Shown here in pieces: positions 51,837-60,502 of a stretch of DNA of 64,000 nt (positions within the stretch are counted from its first letter, which is position 1; every line of letters starts with the position of its first letter). Source of the DNA: Ferdinandcohnia sp047238305 (GTDB lineage: Bacteria > Bacillota > Bacilli > Bacillales > Bacillaceae_L). A model generated the notes under the pieces. That model had not been told where the DNA came from and ran no database searches. It saw only the letters and a program-made list of their open reading frames with translations. Made by a program: the position numbers and the translations under genes. The DNA is taken from assembly GCF_047238305.1 (NCBI RefSeq), contig NZ_JBDFMO010000001.1, positions 2,728,001-2,792,000 of the forward strand, read 5' to 3'.

Positions 51837-53627
51837 TTGAATCACATCCTATATTTTTATAAAAAATTAAGATTGTATGCAGGTAAAAAACTCTATTATA
51901 ACCTCCTTGCAATGGTTCTTATTAGCTTTCTTGATGGAATTGGAATAATAATGTTAATTCCAATAATTAGTATGAGTGGCATTTTAAACATCGATTCGGA
52001 TGAGATGCCTGTTTCCTTTGTGTTTGAATATTTAAATAATATTGAAGGTGGCTTTAGCTTTACTATAATTCTAATGGTTTTTGTCATCATAGGATTATTT
52101 CAAAACCTTATACAAAGATTTTTAACCATTCAAAACGCAAAAATTCAAGATGGTTATTTTAGAAAGCTCCGCATCGAAACGTATAGTGCTTTAATGTATT
52201 CAAATTGGGCATTTTTTTTAAAAAGAAGAAAATCAGACATTATTAATTCTTTAACTGCTGAGATTGCTCAAGCAAGTGCAGGAACTAATGCGTTTTTACA
52301 ATTTATAACAGCAATTATTTTTACTATTATTCAAGTTATTATTGCTTTTATTTTGTCTCCAAAAATTACTGTTTTTGTTTTGCTTAGTGGTTTTATCTTA
52401 ACCATTTTTTCATATAGATTTATTAGAAAATCCAGAGCGTTAGGCCAGCTAAATTGGGAATTTGGTCAAAATTATTTAGCTGGAATTACAGACAGTTTTA
52501 ATGGTATAAAGGAAATTAAAAGTAATAATCTTGAGGAATCCCGTATTAATTGGTATAGCTCAATAACGAAACAATTACACGATGAGCGAATTAAATATAC
52601 AAAGCTTAAATCCTTATCTCAATTTTATTATAAAACCGCCTCGACAATACTGATTGCTATTTTTATTTTTTTATCTGTTACATTCTTTCACGCTGAGGTT
52701 GCTCACTTAATGCTTATCATAGTTATTTTCTCGAGGCTTTGGCCAAGAATCACATCAATACAGGCTGGATTAGAACAAATGGCAACCATCGTCCCAGCTC
52801 TAAAAGCCGTTATTAGGTTACAACAGGAATGTATGCAATCCAAAGAAGTAGCAGCTAATATTGAACAAAGTGCTCTCGATATTACAAGTGGAATAGAATG
52901 TAAAGAAGTATACTTTCGTTACAGTAAAATCGATGAAGACCATGCTCTAAAAAATATAAATATTTTTATTCCAGCTAACAAAATGACTGCCATTGTCGGT
53001 AAATCGGGTGCAGGAAAGAGTACACTGATTGATTTATTAATGGGATTAAATCAACATGAGAAAGGTCAAGTGCTTATTGATGGGGAACTTTTGTCCAGTT
53101 CTAATATTTTGTCATTAAGACGATCAATCAGTTATGTACCACAAGAGCCATTCTTATTTAATGGTAGTATTAGGGACAATTTATTAATTGTAAACCAAAA
53201 TGCAAGTGAAGAAGATATTTGGAAGGCTTTAGAATTTTCCTCAGCTGCTGAATTTGTGCAAAAATTACCTCAAGGGATCGATACATTAATCGGTGATCGG
53301 GGAATTAGGTTATCCGGTGGAGAGCGTCAAAGAATAGTACTTACAAGAGCTATTTTACGTAAACCATCAATTCTTGTCCTAGATGAGGCAACAAGTGCAT
53401 TAGATTCCGAGAATGAAACAAAAATTCAAGAAGCGATTGAAAGATTAAAAGGAAAAATGACAGTAATTGTTATTGCACATCGATTATCAACAATAAGGAA
53501 TGCAGATCAAGTAATCGTGTTGGATGAAGGAAGAGTAATACAAAAAGGGGAATTTAAGCAACTTGCAAGGGATAAACAAGGGATGTTTAGTAATTTACTA
53601 AATAAGCAGATGAAGGCAAGTTTATAA
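51837..53627 (+). CDS. ABC exporter of the lasso peptide (D)
   Basis: 596-residue fused exporter: six membrane spans in the first 320 residues, then the ATPase domain with Walker A VGKSGAGKSTLIDLL (about 388), signature RLSGGERQRIVL, Walker B ILVLDEATSALD and the IAHRLSTI switch His. No peptidase C39 domain, as expected because the B2 protein removes the leader. TTG start behind GGAGG. Probably gives export and self-immunity. Confidence 0.9.
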   Translation: MNHILYFYKKLRLYAGKKLYYNLLAMVLISFLDGIGIIMLIPIISMSGILNIDSDEMPVSFVFEYLNNIEGGFSFTIILMVFVIIGLFQNLIQRFLTIQNAKIQDGYFRKLRIETYSALMYSNWAFFLKRRKSDIINSLTAEIAQASAGTNAFLQFITAIIFTIIQVIIAFILSPKITVFVLLSGFILTIFSYRFIRKSRALGQLNWEFGQNYLAGITDSFNGIKEIKSNNLEESRINWYSSITKQLHDERIKYTKLKSLSQFYYKTASTILIAIFIFLSVTFFHAEVAHLMLIIVIFSRLWPRITSIQAGLEQMATIVPALKAVIRLQQECMQSKEVAANIEQSALDITSGIECKEVYFRYSKIDEDHALKNINIFIPANKMTAIVGKSGAGKSTLIDLLMGLNQHEKGQVLIDGELLSSSNILSLRRSISYVPQEPFLFNGSIRDNLLIVNQNASEEDIWKALEFSSAAEFVQKLPQGIDTLIGDRGIRLSGGERQRIVLTRAILRKPSILVLDEATSALDSENETKIQEAIERLKGKMTVIVIAHRLSTIRNADQVIVLDEGRVIQKGEFKQLARDKQGMFSNLLNKQMKASL

Positions 53628-53634
53628 ATGTTTT

Positions 53635-53650
53635 GTTCTTTATTAAGAAA
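53635..53650. promoter_or_regulatory. SinR-type operator between exporter and B1
   Basis: GTTCTTTATTAAGAAA lies in the only gap of the K-to-N gene row, eight bases after the exporter stop. The same 16-mer is at 16563. It suggests a separately controlled B1-B2-N unit, or roadblock of readthrough; no clear -10/-35 was found. Confidence 0.65.
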
Positions 53651-53668
53651 AAAACGAGGAGGTACATT

Positions 53669-53959
53669 ATGATTAAGAATCAAACAATTTCATTAAATAA
53701 CACCGTTTCACAATCCGAAGGCAACATTGTAAGTAACATGGGCGAAGAAAAGGTAATGTTGAGTGTTCAAAATGGTAAGTATTATAACTTAGGAGAAATT
53801 GGAGGAGAAATCTGGGATCTAATTGAGAGCCCTAAATCTGTAAATGAAGTGATTTCTTCTTTAGTCAATGATTACGATGTGACCCAAACTGAATGTGAAG
53901 AGCAAGTACAATCTTTTCTTGAACACTTATATAATGAAAAACTAATTGAATTGAAATAA
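53669..53959 (+). CDS. Lasso B1 protein, PqqD-like leader-recognition protein
   Basis: 96-residue RiPP recognition element of the PqqD family. GKYYNLGEIGGEIWDLIESP and VNDYDVTQTECEEQV are the typical strand-helix region that binds the leader peptide and delivers it to the B2 peptidase. Start ATG 53669 behind GAGGAGGTAC; the upstream TTG frame overlaps the operator. Confidence 0.88.
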   Translation: MIKNQTISLNNTVSQSEGNIVSNMGEEKVMLSVQNGKYYNLGEIGGEIWDLIESPKSVNEVISSLVNDYDVTQTECEEQVQSFLEHLYNEKLIELK

Positions 53960-53967
53960 GAGGTGAC

Positions 53968-54465
53968 ATGAAAATTAATAAAAAAATTAAGAAGTTTTTT
54001 ACTCTTGATTTTGCTACGAAAGTGATTTTAATAGAAGCTTATTTTTATTTAGCCTTGGGTCGTATGTTAAAAGCATTACCTTTTGCAAAAGTTGCACCTA
54101 CTTTAGGGGTGGCTTTGAAGGAAACATCTTATAAGAAAAATGTTTCTAATATGAAGGAATTGAAAAATGTGGCAAATGCGATTCAAATCATGAGTAGGTA
54201 CACATTTTGGGAGAGCCAATGTCTAGTTAAAGCGTTTGCTGGGATGAAGATGCTTGAAAGACGACAAATAGAGAGTACCCTTTATCTTGGTACTGCAAGG
54301 GATGAGAAGGGGAGTATGATTGCTCACGCTTGGTTAAGAAGTGGAAGCTTTTATGTGTCGGGTTCAGAAGGAATGGAAAAATTTGCGGTTGTTGGCATGT
54401 TTGCAAAAAGAGTTCGTAATAATGGGGTCAAGGGAGATCGAAATGAACAACATTTATCAACTTGA
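53968..54465 (+). CDS. Lasso B2 protein, transglutaminase-like leader peptidase
   Basis: 165-residue cysteine protease that cuts after the leader. Catalytic Cys in FWESQCLVKAFAG (about 84) and His in MIAHAWLRSG (about 120), with the third residue probably in FYVSGSEGMEKF. Eight bases after B1. Overlaps the nucleotidyltransferase start by 23 bases. Confidence 0.9.
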   Translation: MKINKKIKKFFTLDFATKVILIEAYFYLALGRMLKALPFAKVAPTLGVALKETSYKKNVSNMKELKNVANAIQIMSRYTFWESQCLVKAFAGMKMLERRQIESTLYLGTARDEKGSMIAHAWLRSGSFYVSGSEGMEKFAVVGMFAKRVRNNGVKGDRNEQHLST

Positions 54466-55624
54466 TGTTACAAAGGTTCCTAAAGAACTTACCTTTCTAT
54501 TAGATATTATTAAAATGGAAACCGTAACTGATATTACGGAAAAATATAAGAAATCCCTTGATCAAATGGACTGGGAACACTTTCTTAAATTGATTCTTCA
54601 CCACCGTCTATATCCACTTTTATATTCAAAGATTAAAGTATTAGAAGAGAGTAAGGTCCCAACGAAAGTCGTAAATTCGATTTCGCATTATTATCAAAAA
54701 AATACGTTTCAGATGCTGCATCTTTGTGGACAAATGGAGTATGTGAGTAGATTGTTTATATCAAATGGAATCTCTCCTTTGTTTTTAAAAGGTCCCGTAC
54801 TTGCTACAGACCTTTATGGTGATATTTCTCTACGTACTTCTGGAGATATAGATGTTCTTATTCCGATCGAAGACTTAGAAAGAGCTGAAGAGCTTCTTAG
54901 TGAAGAAGGGTACATAAAGGATGAATATATTCAATCCGTTCTGAATGATTGGAAGTGGCGACATCATCATTTTACTCATTTTCATCCGAAAAAGAGGATA
55001 AAGCTTGAAATCCATTGGAGGCTAAACCCAGCTCCAACAAAAGAGCCTAGTTTTCAAGAATTATGGAACAGAAAAAGAGTAAGCACGATTACGAAGTATC
55101 CAGTTTATATTTTAGGTAGTGAGGACTTGTTTTTCTTTTTAATAACGCATGGAGCTAGGCATGGTTGGTCAAGGTTACGCTGGTTATTCGATATCCATAT
55201 GCTTGTTCAAAAAGATCTTCATTGGTCAACACTTCGAAATTTAGTACAAAAATATAAAACTACACATCTAGCAGGGCAAACCTTGATTCTTTCGGCTAAT
55301 TTATTGAAAACAAAAATAACGAAAGAGATGAAGCCGTTCATCAAAAGTACCCGAAGTCAATTGTTGGCCCAGCAAGCAATCTTTTATATTGAGAGAATGA
55401 TAAATTTACATACAGAACCAGTCCCCCAGGATATTTCAAAATATCATTCACGCCATTTATTTTCACTTATGTCAATCCAACAAAAGTTTATGTTTATTTT
55501 AAGTACATTGCATCCTTATTATATGGACAAGGAAACATTGCCATTACCTAAGAAACTGCATTTCTTGTACTTTCCATTACGGCCGTTTCTATTATTATGG
55601 AGAAGAGGGAGTAGGCAAGTTTAA
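54443..55624 (+). CDS. Nucleotidyltransferase-family protein of the lasso cluster (N)
   Basis: 393-residue NTP_transf_5-type protein. GDISLRTSGDIDVLIPIEDL gives the GS/D-x-D metal motif near residue 134, and FLKGPVLATDLYGD precedes it. Members occur in paeninodin/pseudomycoidin-type clusters; for the pseudomycoidin homologue a further modification of the phosphorylated tail (addition of sugar) has been reported, as I recall. Start ATG 54443 behind AAGGGAG; the longer frame from 54341 lies inside B2. Confidence 0.82.
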   Translation: MNNIYQLDVTKVPKELTFLLDIIKMETVTDITEKYKKSLDQMDWEHFLKLILHHRLYPLLYSKIKVLEESKVPTKVVNSISHYYQKNTFQMLHLCGQMEYVSRLFISNGISPLFLKGPVLATDLYGDISLRTSGDIDVLIPIEDLERAEELLSEEGYIKDEYIQSVLNDWKWRHHHFTHFHPKKRIKLEIHWRLNPAPTKEPSFQELWNRKRVSTITKYPVYILGSEDLFFFLITHGARHGWSRLRWLFDIHMLVQKDLHWSTLRNLVQKYKTTHLAGQTLILSANLLKTKITKEMKPFIKSTRSQLLAQQAIFYIERMINLHTEPVPQDISKYHSRHLFSLMSIQQKFMFILSTLHPYYMDKETLPLPKKLHFLYFPLRPFLLLWRRGSRQV

Positions 55625-55688
55625 ATGAATAGGAATCAGGACATGATTATAACGAAGTATATTGTTTGAGGGTAAAGGTAGGTTTTTT

Positions 55689-56156
55689 ATGCACTTATAT
55701 ATCATTCGCTTTATTTTACGAATATTACCAGTTGTATATATGCTTTGGATATGGTTACAATCAAGTCATTTTAATCCTAGCAAATTAGAGGGTATTCATG
55801 TTCAGATTGGCTTACCAATCTATTTAATGCTAGGTGCAGCACTAGAAATTGGTCACTTATTTCAGTTTGCTATTTTGTATGCCTTATTAGTGATGGCTTT
55901 CCTGACCTTTAGAAAGCTTTCACTCAAGATAGAAATTCTTCTTTTTGTAATCGCTGTTTTATATGGTGCGTTAGATGAAATCCATCAATATTATGTTCCG
56001 TTCAGATCCTTTTCGGTTACCGATTTAATAAAAGATACGATAGGCGTCGTTGTTGTTTCATATATCATCCACAAAAAGTATTTTAATCACAAACAATCAA
56101 GGATAGGGAAATTTTTAAGAGGAATTACCGAACTTAAAAAGAATTTCTCCATATAA
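55689..56156 (+). CDS. VanZ-family membrane protein
   Basis: 155-residue membrane protein with four to five spans. VanZ-like features: HLYIIRFILRILPVVYMLWI WLQSS, the GHLFQFAILYALL segment, and the conserved ALDEIHQYYVPFRSFSVTDL IKDTIG. Function in teicoplanin-type resistance is known for VanZ; here it may help envelope tolerance or lasso immunity, which is only a guess from position. Start ATG 55689 behind AAGGTAGG. Confidence 0.8.
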   Translation: MHLYIIRFILRILPVVYMLWIWLQSSHFNPSKLEGIHVQIGLPIYLMLGAALEIGHLFQFAILYALLVMAFLTFRKLSLKIEILLFVIAVLYGALDEIHQYYVPFRSFSVTDLIKDTIGVVVVSYIIHKKYFNHKQSRIGKFLRGITELKKNFSI

Positions 56157-56209
56157 AATAAAAAAGCCCTTCAAGAGATGAATTTTTTTCACCTTCCTGA
56201 ATTGCTTTT

Positions 56210-56542
56210 TTATTTGTTATTGGTATTTTTCCATTTGTTAAATTCTAAGAATGCCTTAAATTCATCCTTTGATACTCCAGATTTCATTGCTTCCTGTACA
56301 AGTTGTGCCCAATCAGAATCAAGATCTTCTATTTGAACTTCGTGATCCTCATTATGGAGTAGAGTATTCACTGATACCCCAAGGACCGCAGAGATTTTCT
56401 CTAAAAATTGAATAGAAGGATTTGATTGAAGGTTGCGTTCGATTGAACTTAAATAAGATTTTGCAACCCCTGCTCTTTCAGCCAATTCGGATAAGGATAA
56501 TTTTCTTTGCAAACGGTATTCTTTGATACGTTGACCAATCAT
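56210..56542 (-). CDS. sinR: SinR, master biofilm repressor
   Basis: 110-residue tetrameric repressor of matrix genes. HTH: MIGQRIKEYRLQRKLSLSEL, AERAGVAKSYLSSIERNLQS, NPSIQFLEKI; these are almost identical to B. subtilis SinR. C-terminal dimerisation hook LDSDWAQLVQEAMKSGVSKD EFKAF. Start ATG 56542 after AAGGTGG. It follows sinI on the same strand as in B. subtilis. The many GTTCTTT-type boxes in this window are its expected targets. Confidence 0.95.
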   Translation of the reverse strand: MIGQRIKEYRLQRKLSLSELAERAGVAKSYLSSIERNLQSNPSIQFLEKISAVLGVSVNTLLHNEDHEVQIEDLDSDWAQLVQEAMKSGVSKDEFKAFLEFNKWKNTNNK

Positions 56543-56671
56543 AAAATCCACCTTCCTCCATTTATGATTATAACATAAAATGAAGAAAATTGTTTTGTAT
56601 GACGAACGATTTAATCAAAAATATTGCAAAAAAATGTGTTTTCTTGAAGTAGGAGTGGGTTTCTCTGTTCT

Positions 56672-56812
56672 TTATCCAATCATAGTGTTAAGTCCGTCAG
56701 CTTTTTCTGCAAAGAACGCTTTGATTTCATTCACACTAATGCCCATATCTAGTGCTTCTAAAATTAGGTCTACCCATTCCTGATCAAGTGTTTCGTTTTC
56801 TACTTTTACCAT
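56672..56812 (-). CDS. sinI: SinI, antirepressor of SinR
   Basis: 46-residue protein with LDQEWVDLILEALDMGISVN EIKAFF, the SinI helical hook that takes SinR apart. Start chosen at ATG 56812 (MVKVENET) behind GGGAGGG; the longer frame to 56908 has a N-terminal part not found in SinI. In B. subtilis Spo0A-P turns sinI on. A half-site GTTCTTTAT overlaps its stop (56667-56675), possibly feedback on sinR. Confidence 0.9.
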   Translation of the reverse strand: MVKVENETLDQEWVDLILEALDMGISVNEIKAFFAEKADGLNTMIG

Positions 56813-57314
56813 ACTTTTTAATACCCTCCCAAAATACATTAGTATTCCAGGCAGTCCAGCCATCATAATTGAAATCTCCAACCTTAGACCTGTGACTTTG
56901 CGTCCCAATTTTTCAAAAGGTTTGCCTTTGTCTGTTCGAAGCTAAGCTGACTGACCTAAAACGATAGTCCATATATGTATAGAACCTTAGTATTACATTT
57001 AGAAGTATAAAACATGGGAATTGATGTTTCTGTAAAAAACTGTCGATGTCAAAATATTTACAAAATACAAATAACTAAACGGGTGAGCTATCGAAATATG
57101 GTTATTTTTTCCTGTATTTGTAGAATTAACTCGAAAGATAGGGAGAAAGGCCTATGATTTGTTAACTAGTTAGAAGGTGTGGTTAATGTATAACGAAATT
57201 CTAACACGATTTTTTGTAATTTTTTCAATGAAATGCAAGGTATTTGTCGAACGATTTTTTAGAAGAAAGCCTAAAAAAATGTAACCTACCCCCAAAAATG
57301 AGGATAGGCCTATT
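56813..57314. other. Region upstream of sinI with possible Spo0A boxes
   Basis: About 500 bases without a convincing gene. TGTCGAA at 57245-57251 fits the Spo0A box, and TGTCGAT at 57041-57047 fits with one change, about 230 bases before sinI. No clear -10/-35 was found. A 60-codon minus-strand frame at 57170 lacks a ribosome site and is not called. Confidence 0.4.
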
Positions 57315-58109
57315 TCAGATCGCGTTTTGACAAAGATAAAACAATCCTCCATTGATTATTTCGACAAGAACTCTCGGTTCGTATTGATCCTTAAGGGCTT
57401 CTTTTTCAATTTCATAGCTTTCAGGTTTTTCGTCGATTCCCTCATAAAAGGCATCTAACAAAGCTAAATCCTCATCCCAACGTTGTCTCGCTTCATCTGC
57501 CCATGCATGATCCTGTGATTCAACGAAGCCTCTCACATATTGTTGAAGACGATTGACACCACTTTGCGGCTTCACAAGTGGTGACATCGTGTACGTTAAA
57601 TCAGGAATTTTTGGTGTGAGTGGTAGTTCCTCTAGTTTTTCCTGAAAGTCCTCAACAATGATTCCGTTGATTAGCTGTAAGCCCAGTGACATTAACACAT
57701 CACGCTTACGGTCACTTTTATAGGAAACCTTCACATTTAACCCAAGCCATGGGAAAAGGGGTGTATTTCCTTGAGCACCCGGGGGCTTTTGCTGATACAA
57801 TCGAATATAGCTTGCTAGCTTTTTTGTTGATTCAAAAATTTGATGTAAGCGGGGAGCCCCGAAATGGATAAAGTCACCCTTTACATTGTCAGGCGTTTGG
57901 TCCCGGTCCGTAATTAACGTTAGCTTCATTGGATTCGGTTCTCCGCCTGTTTTTTCAACATATGTCCAATAAAAGGGGCGGTTCATGAGTTGCTTATCCA
58001 AATCAATTGTCAATTGCACGGACATATATCCTGGATGTCGTACAAGAATTTCACAATGATTTGATACAAAATATTTCTCTAGAAAATTAACGATTTCCTG
58101 TTGCTGCAC
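57315..58109 (-). CDS. yqhG: YqhG family protein
   Basis: About 264-residue cytosolic protein of unknown function. It always accompanies the yqhH helicase in Bacillus. Alpha-beta pattern with PFYWTYVEKTGGEPNPMKLT, FIHFGAPRLHQIFESTKKLA, and an acidic C-terminal half. Start taken as GTG 58109 (MQQQEIVNFLEKYF), which matches the known YqhG start; the TTG at 58136 would overlap yqhH further. The gene overlaps the yqhH end by 23 bases. Confidence 0.82.
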   Translation of the reverse strand: MQQQEIVNFLEKYFVSNHCEILVRHPGYMSVQLTIDLDKQLMNRPFYWTYVEKTGGEPNPMKLTLITDRDQTPDNVKGDFIHFGAPRLHQIFESTKKLASYIRLYQQKPPGAQGNTPLFPWLGLNVKVSYKSDRKRDVLMSLGLQLINGIIVEDFQEKLEELPLTPKIPDLTYTMSPLVKPQSGVNRLQQYVRGFVESQDHAWADEARQRWDEDLALLDAFYEGIDEKPESYEIEKEALKDQYEPRVLVEIINGGLFYLCQNAI

Positions 58110-59778
58110 GCTGCTCACCACCGTTTTGTTCTTCAAAGCTAATAATCGACGTTAAATTTTCCATTTTAATTCTCATTTCACCCTCACTCCGAGACCGAAG
58201 CATGATGTCTTGAATGTGATCTTCAATATTACCAAGATCGAGCCTTGTTAAAATATCGTCTAATTGACCGATGACACGTTCAAACAGATTAATTTTTTCA
58301 TATAATAGCTTTAAAATATGCTCTTCAACCGTGTTCTTTGTTGCGAAATTATAGATATGAACATCTTTTTCCTGACCAAGACGATGAATACGCCCAATGC
58401 GCTGTTCAAGTCTCATTGGATTCCAAGGAAGGTCATAATTGATTATATGGTTACAGAATTGCAGGTTAATCCCTTCGCCACCAGCCTCAGTTGCAATCAA
58501 AACCTGGAACTTACCTTTAAATAATTCTCGCATCCAATCCTTTTTCCCACGCTTGAATCCACCTCTAAATGGAACAGATGATATTCCATTTTGCTGCAGG
58601 AACCATTGCAAGTACAATTGCGTCGCACGATATTCGGTAAAAATGATGACTTTATCATCAATTTGTTTGATTAATTCCACTGCTTTCTCAGCCTTTGAAT
58701 TTTGCGTGACCTGTTCGACCTTTTTCATGAGTCCCATCACTATATCCTCAGGTGCCGCGGCACTGCCATCCTCATTCTTCTTCTCAAGCATCTTTTTCAA
58801 TGTAAAATAGACGGCCTCCCGACTACTGCAAGCCTCTCTTTGCAAAGTTAGAATGGAGAACATACTGGACGCAAAGCCTGACAAACTAGACCTATAGGCA
58901 GAAATCGCATCATATAGCTCCTGTTCAGTCTCTGAGAACTCAATCGGAACAGTTTCAACCTTCCGCTTTGTCCACTCAATTCCTGTGTCATCACGGCGAT
59001 TACGTATCATCACCTTATTGACCAGTTCTTTTAAATGCTCATGATCATCCATCGAGCGGCTCTTTTTCCCGAATGATTCCTCAAAATTTTCCTGATTACC
59101 TAAATGACCTGGTTTAAGTAACGACACAAGGTTAAAGATTTCATCAATTCTGTTTTGAATAGGGGTAGCTGTTAATAGTAAACAAAACTTCTTTTTTAGA
59201 TTTTGAACAAATTCATAGTTTTTCGTTTTATTGTTTTTAAGCTTGTGAGCCTCGTCAATGATGATCAAATCGTAATCTTGCTCATACACAATTTCCCGAT
59301 GTGGACTTCTTTTAGCTGTATCTATGGATGAAACAATGACATCATATTGCTCCCACATATAGCTCTTTTTCTGCTGGACCGCAGGAATATAAAACTTTTG
59401 ATTTAATTCCGAAGCCCATTGGGATACAAGGGAGGCTGGAACAAGAATCAAAACCTTTTTTACAAGGCCGCGAATCATATATTCTTTTAAAATCAGGCCT
59501 GCCTCAATTGTTTTTCCAAGCCCTACCTCATCGGCTAAAATCGCTTTACCATTCATTTTTTCAACCACTTGCTTCGCAACCTCAAGTTGATGGGGAAGTG
59601 GTGTTAATTGTGGTAAATGCTTAGGAGCCTGAAGACCCTCGAATTCAGGTATCGACTGGTGTTTTTCTACTTCATATGCAAGCTTGTATAACTCCCAGTT
59701 CGCCCAAGGACCGTCATCGTCAATTCTTTGCAAAAAGTCACCTTGCCACGACTGATCAAATTCAAAATCGACATTCAT
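58087..59778 (-). CDS. yqhH: SNF2-family DNA helicase YqhH
   Basis: 563-residue SNF2/RapA-type ATPase. Motif I ADEVGLGKTIEAGLIL, motif II LIIIDEAHKL, motif III LLLTATPIQN, motif V GGEGINLQF and motif VI PMRLEQRIGRIHRLGQ are intact. It probably moves on double-stranded DNA; role unknown. Divergent from gcvT, as in B. subtilis. Confidence 0.92.
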   Translation of the reverse strand: MNVDFEFDQSWQGDFLQRIDDDGPWANWELYKLAYEVEKHQSIPEFEGLQAPKHLPQLTPLPHQLEVAKQVVEKMNGKAILADEVGLGKTIEAGLILKEYMIRGLVKKVLILVPASLVSQWASELNQKFYIPAVQQKKSYMWEQYDVIVSSIDTAKRSPHREIVYEQDYDLIIIDEAHKLKNNKTKNYEFVQNLKKKFCLLLTATPIQNRIDEIFNLVSLLKPGHLGNQENFEESFGKKSRSMDDHEHLKELVNKVMIRNRRDDTGIEWTKRKVETVPIEFSETEQELYDAISAYRSSLSGFASSMFSILTLQREACSSREAVYFTLKKMLEKKNEDGSAAAPEDIVMGLMKKVEQVTQNSKAEKAVELIKQIDDKVIIFTEYRATQLYLQWFLQQNGISSVPFRGGFKRGKKDWMRELFKGKFQVLIATEAGGEGINLQFCNHIINYDLPWNPMRLEQRIGRIHRLGQEKDVHIYNFATKNTVEEHILKLLYEKINLFERVIGQLDDILTRLDLGNIEDHIQDIMLRSRSEGEMRIKMENLTSIISFEEQNGGEQRAATGNR

Positions 59779-60077
59779 ATTTTCACAGTCCTTTCTTAGT
59801 TGAGTATGATATTCATATAGAAAATACAGAACTTTTCTTCAAAACCCGAACGTTTTACTGGAAAAATAAAATAATGTTAAGAAAATAATATATTGCCCAA
59901 ATCGCTGGATGATGGTAGGATGAAGGTAGTTGGAAAACGCTTCTCTTTGTTTTAAACAAGGGTTTAGCGTCCTATCTTTTATAAAGAAAATAAAAGCTTT
60001 TGGGCTGGATATGATAAATTTTCCATAGTCATTTCGTTAGTGTTACCAAAAAAATGAAAAATATGAAGACCGCGAAT
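59779..60077. other. Divergent promoter region between yqhH and the gcv riboswitch
   Basis: 300 bases that must hold both the yqhH and gcvT promoters. I see no gene and no promoter good enough to mark. TCTTTTATAAAGAAAA near 59980 looks like the SinR box but lies outside the island and is probably chance. Confidence 0.4.
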
Positions 60078-60196
60078 GATAACAAGGGGAGAGACTACAT
60101 TTTTGTAGCGCCGAAGGAGCAAGCAAGGACAATTGTGAATCTCTCAGGCAAAAAGACTCTTGTTTGACGCAACTCTGGAGAGAGCCGGTAAATTGA

Positions 60197-60314
60197 GGGG
60201 TATTAGAAGCGAGAAGGTCAAGGAAGTGAAGTTTTGAGGACCAGAGCGTATTAAAAAATACGTGAGGACCGGAAAAATGAAACTGACGAAGAGATTCGAA
60301 GCTTATAATGACCC
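60197..60314 (+). repeat. Structured repeat inserted between the two glycine aptamers
   Basis: Ends GGGGTATTAGAAGC and GCTTATAATGACCC are mostly complementary, and an inner hairpin CGTATT-AAAA-AATACG lies between two GAGGACC motifs. In B. subtilis, as I remember it, the two aptamers are almost joined, so this is an insertion. It resembles small structured Bacillaceae repeats, but the family must be checked by search. Confidence 0.6.
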
Positions 60315-60380
60315 GCATGGCCACCAAAGGGGCAAACCTAATATGCTTTTAATAAGCAATGGGTAAACTTTCAGGTGCAA

Positions 60381-60424
60381 GGACAGAGACTTCACAATGC
60401 TGTGGAGTTTATCTGTCCTTTTTT
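60381..60424 (+). terminator. Riboswitch-controlled terminator
   Basis: Stem GGACAGA / TCTGTCC with inner TCACA / TGTGG pairing and six T. The GGACAGAG strand also belongs to the end of aptamer II, giving the switch. Confidence 0.9.
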
Positions 60425-60502
60425 GCGTTTTCAGAATCTTTCGGTTTTGTAACGAAGCCCTAAATACCAATTAAATTGAGGAAATGTGAAGGAGGAATCG
60501 GG

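Larger units (their letters stand above)
60078..60425 (+). promoter_or_regulatory. Tandem glycine riboswitch of the gcv operon
   Basis: Two glycine aptamers and an expression platform. Aptamer I shows GGGGAGAGAC, GCGCCGAAGGAGCAAGC, AATCTCTCAGGCAAAAAGAC and GACGCAACTCTGGAGAGAG (60085-60190). Aptamer II shows GCCACCAAAGGGGC and TAAACTTTCAGGTGCAAGGACAGAG (60318-60387). A terminator follows. Glycine binding should favour readthrough into gcvT-gcvPA-gcvPB. The 118 bases between the aptamers are an extra structured repeat. Confidence 0.93.

Noticed and set aside
59979..59996. SinR-like box near yqhH/gcv
   Set aside because: Only part of the palindrome, outside the island and in very AT-rich DNA; likely chance.
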